A stretch of DNA of 64,000 bases from Fluviicoccus sp. (GTDB taxonomy: Bacteria; Pseudomonadota; Gammaproteobacteria; Pseudomonadales; Moraxellaceae), in the NCBI RefSeq assembly GCF_030646115.1, contig NZ_JAUSMX010000018.1, forward strand, positions 248,001 to 312,000, written 5' to 3'. The notes beneath the pieces were generated by a model. It saw only the letters and a program-made list of their open reading frames with translations. It had not been told where the DNA came from and ran no database searches. Below, piece by piece: positions 58,770-64,000 of the stretch. The stretch's first letter is position 1, and each line of letters starts with the position of its first letter. The position numbers were made by a program, and so were the translations under genes.

Positions 58770-58791
58770 AATCCGAATCATTGTTCGGATT
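58770..58791. promoter_or_regulatory. Candidate TetR operator between divergent genes
   Basis: AATCCGAA and TTCGGATT form a perfect 8-bp inverted repeat around TCATTG in the 117-bp space between the PF10118 gene and the divergent tetR gene. Another half site, ATTCGGA, follows 3 bp later. Confidence 0.65.
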
Positions 58792-58807
58792 CAATTCGGA
58801 AATCATC

Positions 58808-59452
58808 ATGCCCAGAAAGCCCCGCCAGCAACGCTCCCGCGCCACGGTTGACGCCATCATCGAGGCCGGGTTCATATGTGTCGCCGAATTCGGGATGACG
58901 GGTACGACGACACGGCACATCGCCGAACGCGCCGGCATCAGCGTCGGTTCGCTTTACGAGTACTTCACCAATAAAGGCATGGTATATGAAGCCATGAACC
59001 AGCGGCTGGTGACCGATGTGGTGGCCATGATCCAGCCACTGCTGCCGCAATTAATGCGCATGGAACTGACCGAAGCCGTGCGCATTCTGCTGGCGCATTT
59101 CGGGGAATTCCTGAAGCGGAACGATGAGCGCTACCTGAAGTGCGCCCGGCAGGCGATGCGGGTGGATATCAAGGGCTATCTCGACCCGATCATGAAAATC
59201 CTGTCCGAACTGGTGATGAACCACCTGATGCATCATCCGGAAAACATGCGGCTGCGCAATATTCCGGCCATGAGCTACGTCTTCATCAACGGCGGGGTGT
59301 TTGCCGTGATCCGGCATTTGTCCGACCCCAATCCGCCGGTCAGCTTTGAGGAGCTGACGGAGGGACTGGCAAACATGGTGGGGCATTATGTGGCCTATGA
59401 ACGGCTGCTGGCGGGGCTTGCCGCACCGCCGTCACCGCTTTCAGGAAGCTAA
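58808..59452 (+). CDS. TetR-family transcriptional regulator
   Basis: 214 residues from ATG at 58808. The start region PRKPRQQRSRATVDAIIEAG and the helix-turn-helix TTRHIAERAGISVGSLYEYF are typical. The C-terminal domain is helical (VMNHLMHHPENMRLRNIP). A perfect palindrome immediately upstream makes autoregulation and control of the divergent PF10118 gene likely. Confidence 0.92.
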   Translation: MPRKPRQQRSRATVDAIIEAGFICVAEFGMTGTTTRHIAERAGISVGSLYEYFTNKGMVYEAMNQRLVTDVVAMIQPLLPQLMRMELTEAVRILLAHFGEFLKRNDERYLKCARQAMRVDIKGYLDPIMKILSELVMNHLMHHPENMRLRNIPAMSYVFINGGVFAVIRHLSDPNPPVSFEELTEGLANMVGHYVAYERLLAGLAAPPSPLSGS

Positions 59453-59458
59453 CGACAT

Positions 59459-60481
59459 TCACCGCGCGGGGATATAACCGTTCTCTGCAAACCATTTCAC
59501 GGCATCGCGAATGCTGAGGTCCACCGGCCGCACCACCAGCCCCAGTTCCTGGCGGGCCTTGGATGCGTCGCACTTCAGCCCCTTGCGGGTTACCTCGACT
59601 TCAACAGGCGTAAAGAACGGCGCCTTGTGCGTCACATGGTCCGCCAACCAGGTAGCCAATACCGTCAACGGCTTCAGCGCCCTCAGTGACATCGGCACAA
59701 TGCGCTTGTTCATGCCCGTCATCAGCGCCAGACGCATCATGATTTCATGATGATCGTAATTCTGTCCGCCCAGGATATAACTTTCGCCGGTGCGCCCCTT
59801 TTCCATCGCCAGCACATGGCCCATGGCGCAATCGCGCACATCAATGTAGCAGCCGGGACCGGTATCCATGGCGATCAGCAACGGTGACTTGAAGGCTTCG
59901 GTAATGATGCGACCGGTAGGCGTCGGGCCCACATCCCCCGGACCAATCGGCATCGCCGGGCAAACGATGACGACGTCCAGACCCAGCTTCACGTATTGGC
60001 GCGCCAGCACATGCGAGTCGTATTTCGACCGGCAATAGGCGCTCTCCCAGAACCGGAACGGCGACGCCTCGGTAGCGGAGTTTCCTGCTCCCTGCCCCGC
60101 AAACACCGCAATGGAGCTGGTGTGCACCACCCGCTTCACCCCGGCTTCAAGGCTGGCCTGCAACACCCGCCGCGTGCCCTCCACGTTCACCCGGTCCATC
60201 AGTGCCAGGTCGGGTAACCACAGCGCGTAGATGGCGGCCAGATGGAACACCACGTCGCACCCGGCCACGGCACGCACCACATCCGCCTGCCGGGTGACAT
60301 CGCCCGCCATCAATTCAACGCCATCGACATCACGCAGGTTGAACAGGTTTTCCTTCGGCAAATGCAGCACGCGCAGCTTCGCCTGCGGATAACGCGTGCG
60401 CAGGGTTTTAACCACATGGGAACCGATGAAACCGGCGCCGCCGGTCACAAGAATCTGACGGGGATCCTGAACAGTCGTCAT
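59459..60481 (-). CDS. NAD-dependent epimerase/dehydratase (extended SDR)
   Basis: 340 residues from ATG at 60481 (GGAGGGG upstream). The Rossmann start is ILVTGGAGFIGSHVVK and the catalytic YxxxK is YCRSKYDSH, with VVHTSSIAVF before it. The layout resembles dihydroflavonol-4-reductase/3-beta-HSD-like SDRs that act on sugars, steroids or isoprenoids. It is 6 bp from the convergent tetR gene end. The substrate is unknown. Confidence 0.88.
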   Translation of the reverse strand: MTTVQDPRQILVTGGAGFIGSHVVKTLRTRYPQAKLRVLHLPKENLFNLRDVDGVELMAGDVTRQADVVRAVAGCDVVFHLAAIYALWLPDLALMDRVNVEGTRRVLQASLEAGVKRVVHTSSIAVFAGQGAGNSATEASPFRFWESAYCRSKYDSHVLARQYVKLGLDVVIVCPAMPIGPGDVGPTPTGRIITEAFKSPLLIAMDTGPGCYIDVRDCAMGHVLAMEKGRTGESYILGGQNYDHHEIMMRLALMTGMNKRIVPMSLRALKPLTVLATWLADHVTHKAPFFTPVEVEVTRKGLKCDASKARQELGLVVRPVDLSIRDAVKWFAENGYIPAR

Positions 60482-60554
60482 GACAACGCCCCTCCGTATA
60501 TTGAGGCTGTTATTGTTTTTGAAAAGACTCTATAGCATGTCCCGGAGCCGTCCT

Positions 60555-60580
60555 GCCACCCCCCTGCCGTAGGGGGTGGC
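60555..60580 (-). terminator. Hairpin downstream of the HSL-like hydrolase gene
   Basis: GCCACCCCC and GGGGGTGGC form a perfect 9-bp stem with an 8-nt loop, 17 bp after the stop codon at 60598. There is no clear T-run. Confidence 0.5.
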
Positions 60581-60597
60581 TCGTTACCGACAGCCGG

Positions 60598-61614
60598 TCA
60601 GTGATCAGAATAGCCGTCGGCGTGATACTTCTCCAGATCGTGCACAAACCGGGCGATGTGCTTGTAGGCGCGGCGTCCTTCCGGCAGGAAAAAGGCAAAC
60701 AGCGGAAAGACATGCGGCATGGCCGCCCATTCCTCATACACCACCGGCACCCCGGACGCCCGGGCGCGGTCGGCCAGTCGCAAGGCATCATCACGCAGTA
60801 CTTCAGTGCTGCCCACAATCAGCAGCAAGGGCGGCAAGCCGGTCAGATCGGAATGCAGCGGCGACACCCACGGATGCCAGGTGGACGCCCCCTTGGCGTA
60901 GTGCGCTCCCAGCGCCTCCACCGCCGCTGCCGCAAACAGCGGATCATGGTCACGGTTGGTGTGCATGGAATCGCCTTCGCAGGCAATATCGGTCCACGGC
61001 GAAATACAGATACAGCCGGAGGGAAGCGCAATGCCGGAAAATTTCAGCGCCTGCATCAGGATCAGCGTCAGGTTGCCGCCCGCCGAATCCCCGGCGACGA
61101 TGATGTTCTCCGACTTGAACCCCATGTCCAGCAGGTAGGTATAACCGGTCACGGCATCATCCAGCCAGTGGTGGAACTGCCAGTCCGGAGCCTTGCGGTA
61201 GTTCATGGCGAACACCGGCCGGTGCAGGGAGCGCGACAAGCGCCAGGTGAGGGGACGATGCTGCTCAATCGAGGAAAAGAAATAACCGCCGCCATGCAGG
61301 TAGTAAATCACCTTTTCTTCCTTCAGTCGCTTGCCGGAGCGTATCCACTCCCCATAGCAGTTCTCGAAGGAAACCGGAGTGATTTTCACAAAATCAGGTA
61401 CATGACTGGTGAACGGGCTGGTCAGCCGGTATATCTGGTTGACGACGTTCATGGTGTTGTTGGTGACGGCGGCGTATTGCAGCACCGGCTTCACAGTCAA
61501 CTTGGTGACCAGATTGAACATCCGCGCCTGCCAGCTCAACGGGTAATCCACCTGGCGGTGAAACGACGGATGATGAAAATGCGGATCGGTGGCGAAGGCT
61601 AGTTGCTGGGTCAT
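60598..61614 (-). CDS. Hormone-sensitive-lipase-family alpha/beta hydrolase
   Basis: 338 residues. The oxyanion motif YYLHGGGYFFSS and nucleophile VAGDSAGGNLTL are diagnostic for the HSL family. Asp (ILRDDALRLADRA region) and His (MPHVFPLFAFF) complete the triad. ATG at 61614 has GGAG upstream. It is probably a cytoplasmic esterase for short to medium acyl chains. It lies behind the SDR gene in the same direction, 116 bp apart, with the order hydrolase then SDR on the minus strand. Confidence 0.9.
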   Translation of the reverse strand: MTQQLAFATDPHFHHPSFHRQVDYPLSWQARMFNLVTKLTVKPVLQYAAVTNNTMNVVNQIYRLTSPFTSHVPDFVKITPVSFENCYGEWIRSGKRLKEEKVIYYLHGGGYFFSSIEQHRPLTWRLSRSLHRPVFAMNYRKAPDWQFHHWLDDAVTGYTYLLDMGFKSENIIVAGDSAGGNLTLILMQALKFSGIALPSGCICISPWTDIACEGDSMHTNRDHDPLFAAAAVEALGAHYAKGASTWHPWVSPLHSDLTGLPPLLLIVGSTEVLRDDALRLADRARASGVPVVYEEWAAMPHVFPLFAFFLPEGRRAYKHIARFVHDLEKYHADGYSDH

Positions 61615-61894
61615 GGGGGAAACGGCTCCGCTCCGGTGCAGGCATGGATCTCGTTGACTGCCCGGTTTGTCTGGGGGACCGGAAATCCCGCCGGCCCGAA
61701 TGTGGTTAGTGTTATATCCCCCGAGCTTATCGCCACTCCTGTCCGGTTGTCATCCCTTTATCCCGGCAATAATCCGGTAATTCACACCGTCCGGCGGGTT
61801 GTCGGCCCCACCCGCCCCTACCCGGCCCGATTCCACTCTCCGGCGCATTGAAGTCATTGTATGATGTCAGCCTGTGCCCGGATTCCGACCCATC

Positions 61895-62461
61895 ATGTTC
61901 AGACTGTTGATGCTGTTTCTCGCCTGCCTGTGCTCCCTGCCGGTTATTGCTGGCGAAAACGACGCCAGGCTTCGTTTCAGCGCCTCCCTGATTGGCGAAG
62001 GACTGGTGCTCAGTGATGTGGATGAAGATGAACTGGTGCCGGACGCCTACCGCCAGTACGGCTTTTCGTCCGGCAGCGGTCATGAGGTCAAACTGACGTT
62101 TCCAACCGCAGCGGGGCTGTACCTTAATCTGGCGCAAATGCGCACCGTGACCGAAGGCGGGGCCATGACCAATCGTTTTCGTCACGCCTCGGTGGGAGCC
62201 TCGTTGCGCGGCAACCCCATGGCGTCCAATCCGGCGGTTTATGGCCTGGTGGAAGCCGGGGTAGGCGGCTGTGAGTTTGAGTCGCCGTCTCTGGACCGGC
62301 CCCGTCACTTCGGGCTGGCGGAACTGGGGCTGGAAATCGGGGTACAAACGGAGGCCGGGCCGTTTATAGGGGCCGGGGTGAAATGGGTGGTGATCGGCTA
62401 CCCCACCGAAACCGTCGCCAACAGCCTGATCCCGAAACTGGTGATCGGCGTGGCGTTCTAG
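61895..62461 (+). CDS. Small outer-membrane beta-barrel-like protein
   Basis: 188 residues from ATG at 61895; a GTG at 61874 is also possible, and neither has a strong ribosome-binding site. A signal peptide (LLMLFLACLCSLPVIAG) is followed by alternating hydrophobic/polar strands (HEVKLTFPTAAGLYLNLAQM, HFGLAELGLEIGVQTEAG), ending LVIGVAF with the terminal Phe typical of outer-membrane barrels. No family is recognised. The end overlaps the convergent MBL gene by 4 bp. Confidence 0.7.
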   Translation: MFRLLMLFLACLCSLPVIAGENDARLRFSASLIGEGLVLSDVDEDELVPDAYRQYGFSSGSGHEVKLTFPTAAGLYLNLAQMRTVTEGGAMTNRFRHASVGASLRGNPMASNPAVYGLVEAGVGGCEFESPSLDRPRHFGLAELGLEIGVQTEAGPFIGAGVKWVVIGYPTETVANSLIPKLVIGVAF

Positions 62462-63105
62462 CCGAAACGACCGCCGACAAAGGGGTTGGTGGCTTTTTCC
62501 TGCCCGAAGGTGGACATGGGGCCATGGCCGGGAATGAAACGGAAGTCATCGGCCAATGTAAACAATTGGCTGCGAATCGACCGGATCAAGGTTTCATGAT
62601 CACCGCGCGGGAAGTCGGTGCGACCAATGGAGCCTGCAAACAGCACATCGCCGACGATGGCCAGCTTTGACGCGTGGTGGATGAAGACAATATGTCCCGG
62701 CGTATGACCCGGACAAAACCGCACTTCCAGCTCCTGATTCCCCACTTGCACAGTATCGCCCGGCTCCAGCCAGCGGGTCGGCTCAAAGGCGCGGGCGGGC
62801 GGGAAGCGGAACATCATCGCCTGTTGCGGCAACATGTCCAGCCAGAATTTCTCCTCCCGCTGCGGCCCTTCAATCGGCAACTGCCGGTCTTCCGCCAGTT
62901 GCAGCACGCCACCGACATGATCCAGATGGCCATGCGTTACCAGCAGCTTCACCAGCTTGACCCCGGCCTTGTCCACCGCCGCCAGCAGCTTGGGCAGGTC
63001 ACCCCCGGCATCCACCAGCGCCCCCTCCATGGTTTCATCGCACCAGAGCAAAGTGCAGTTCTGTTCATAGGGGGTCACAGGAATGATGCGGAATTGCAGG
63101 GCCAT
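62458..63105 (-). CDS. MBL-fold metallo-hydrolase (glyoxalase II-like)
   Basis: 215 residues, full length for YcbL-type proteins. The zinc motif is VTHGHLDHVGG, further ligands are FCPGHTPGHIVF and AGSIGRTDFPRGD, and the last His is FIPGHGPMSTFG. ATG at 63105 has GGAG 6 bp upstream. It may hydrolyse a thioester such as S-lactoylglutathione; YcbL-type enzymes have weak glyoxalase II activity. Confidence 0.92.
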   Translation of the reverse strand: MALQFRIIPVTPYEQNCTLLWCDETMEGALVDAGGDLPKLLAAVDKAGVKLVKLLVTHGHLDHVGGVLQLAEDRQLPIEGPQREEKFWLDMLPQQAMMFRFPPARAFEPTRWLEPGDTVQVGNQELEVRFCPGHTPGHIVFIHHASKLAIVGDVLFAGSIGRTDFPRGDHETLIRSIRSQLFTLADDFRFIPGHGPMSTFGQEKATNPFVGGRFG

Positions 63106-63171
63106 GGGGGACTCCGGGATGTCAGGTTGATTGGCGGGAATTATGCCCGAATTTCCCTCCCCGATTCGCCA

Positions 63172-63198
63172 TAAAAAAGGGCCTGCATGCGCAGGCCC
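63172..63198 (-). terminator. Rho-independent terminator of the GH31 gene
   Basis: On the minus strand GGGCCTGC, loop GCAT and GCAGGCCC (63198-63179) are followed by TTTTTTAT. It lies 28 bp after the stop codon at 63227. Confidence 0.85.
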
Positions 63199-63226
63199 AA
63201 GAGCTACATCATTTTTTCAACCGGGC

Positions 63227-64000
63227 TTATTTCACACCCAGACTGCGCAGGTTGGCTTCAAACTGCGCACCCACGGTCGAACCTTGCTTATAAAACGCGG
63301 CCGGTGAGCCGAGGGGTGCGTACACCCATTGCCAGCTACCTGAAGCGGGGTTGGCAATGCGCAGCCACAGCGGCGCTTCCGGGGCATTGCTGTTCTTGCC
63401 ATAGGTATAACCGGTAAAAGCATGCACCCAGGTTGTTCCGGCCTTGTTCGGGAAATACACCTTCTTCCAGCCATAGTTGTAGTCATTCTTGTTAACGACC
63501 GGCGCCATCAGGATTTCGCTGCCCAGCAGGAACTCATCGGTCAGGGTCGCCAGTTCCGCCTCATTCGGGTAGTGCAGCATCGGGTGCCGCACCAGCGGCC
63601 AGCCCTTGGCCGTCACATCCGCAAACAGCTGGGTCCGGTAGAAGGCCAGCGCCTTGTAGACCTTGGCGAATTTGTCAAAATGGCCATAAGTGGTCGCATT
63701 GTCGTAGAACTGGGCATTATCTTCCGGCTTCAGGCCTTCATGGGTGCGATAGGCGGAGGTGAACGCGGCAAACTCCATCCAGCGCTGCAGCAACTCTTGC
63801 TCACGGTTATAGCCAATACCGCTCCAGGAGGCATTGGTGTAGCCGCCAATGTCGCTGTGGCTGAGGGCAATGCCCGAGAAACCGCCGGTCATCGTGGCCA
63901 GGATCGCCGTCTTGAAACCGTCGTACTGGTCCCAAGTGACCAACTGGTCGCCTTGCCAGACCAGGGTGGAGTAGGCCGGGGTGCGGGCCGCACCGGAGCG
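63227..64000 (-). CDS. GH31 glycosidase, C-terminal part (5' end beyond window)
   Basis: 258 codons including the stop, open to the right edge. The sequence shows the GH31 block around the catalytic acid (WQGDQLVTWDQYDGF) and FSGIALSHSDIGGYT, then the beta-sandwich C-terminus with VAKGW-type (ADVTAKGWPLVRHPMLHYPN) and FLLGSEILMAPVVNKN motifs. The W-x-GDQ and HSDIGGY pattern is shared with sulfoquinovosidase-type GH31 enzymes, so this rather than a plain alpha-glucosidase is possible. The upstream catalytic domain is outside the window, so the call cannot be refined. Confidence 0.85.
   Translation of the reverse strand, partial: RSGAARTPAYSTLVWQGDQLVTWDQYDGFKTAILATMTGGFSGIALSHSDIGGYTNASWSGIGYNREQELLQRWMEFAAFTSAYRTHEGLKPEDNAQFYDNATTYGHFDKFAKVYKALAFYRTQLFADVTAKGWPLVRHPMLHYPNEAELATLTDEFLLGSEILMAPVVNKNDYNYGWKKVYFPNKAGTTWVHAFTGYTYGKNSNAPEAPLWLRIANPASGSWQWVYAPLGSPAAFYKQGSTVGAQFEANLRSLGVK

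Overview
This window is GC-rich (clearly above 55%), densely coded bacterial chromosome. Gene order and content point to a Gammaproteobacterium: pilB-pilC-pilD-coaE-yacG in the order known from Pseudomonas, a perfect FNR/ANR box, an alpha-2-macroglobulin paired with PBP1C, a type V autotransporter, and many lipid-handling enzymes (SCP2-like protein, MpaB/DUF2236 protein, PF10118-type diiron protein, several esterases). A Pseudomonadales/Moraxellaceae-like host is a reasonable guess, but sequence reading alone cannot fix the genus. I saw no rRNA or tRNA genes, prophage, complete insertion sequence or CRISPR array.

Layout. 0-6 kb: a hybrid chemotaxis-type sensor (CheB-CheR-PAS) overlapping a PAS histidine kinase cut by the window edge, then a small collagen-like lipoprotein and an exported alpha/beta hydrolase. 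6-7.5 kb: an AT-richer pocket with three orphan small genes, each carrying AACGTAGGG at its 3' end. 7.6-14 kb: an iron alcohol dehydrogenase/SCP2-like pair and a three-gene ABC exporter (ATPase, FtsX-type permease, HlyD-type adaptor). 14-19.4 kb: an MpaB-like protein with an AraC regulator, a DUF559 nuclease-like gene and clpB with a clear heat-shock promoter. Four 123-bp palindromic repeats, all the same length and orientation, lie between 10.6 and 16.8 kb, and two of them bracket the DUF559 gene tightly.

19.4-26 kb: a small membrane protein, a molybdopterin oxidoreductase, a rhodanese and the B12-dependent ribonucleotide reductase nrdJ, whose upstream region carries an FNR box and NrdR-like boxes. 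26-33 kb: a 2020-residue autotransporter with a PGRS-like glycine-rich block, followed by an OmpA-domain protein. 33-43 kb: pgeF-flavodoxin and the alpha-2-macroglobulin-pbpC operon (envelope defence and peptidoglycan). 43-48 kb: an HD-domain protein, fbp, a large EF-hand membrane protein, a lipase-like hydrolase and a fatty-acid-hydroxylase-like protein. 48.4-53.5 kb: a ComEA-like protein and the pilBCD-coaE-yacG operon (type IV pilus, probably natural competence). 53.5-64 kb: a DUF4403 lipoprotein, two TetR regulators each next to a perfect palindromic candidate operator, esterases, a CDF metal transporter, an SDR, a small outer-membrane protein, an MBL-fold hydrolase and the C-terminal part of a GH31 glycosidase running off the window.

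The strongest candidate for something undescribed is the repeat-DUF559-repeat unit at 16124-16744. It has the layout expected if a small nuclease acts on, or spreads with, a palindromic repeat family, as RAYT transposases do for REP elements. The AACGTAGGG-tailed orphan genes and the glycine-rich autotransporter are the next best leads.
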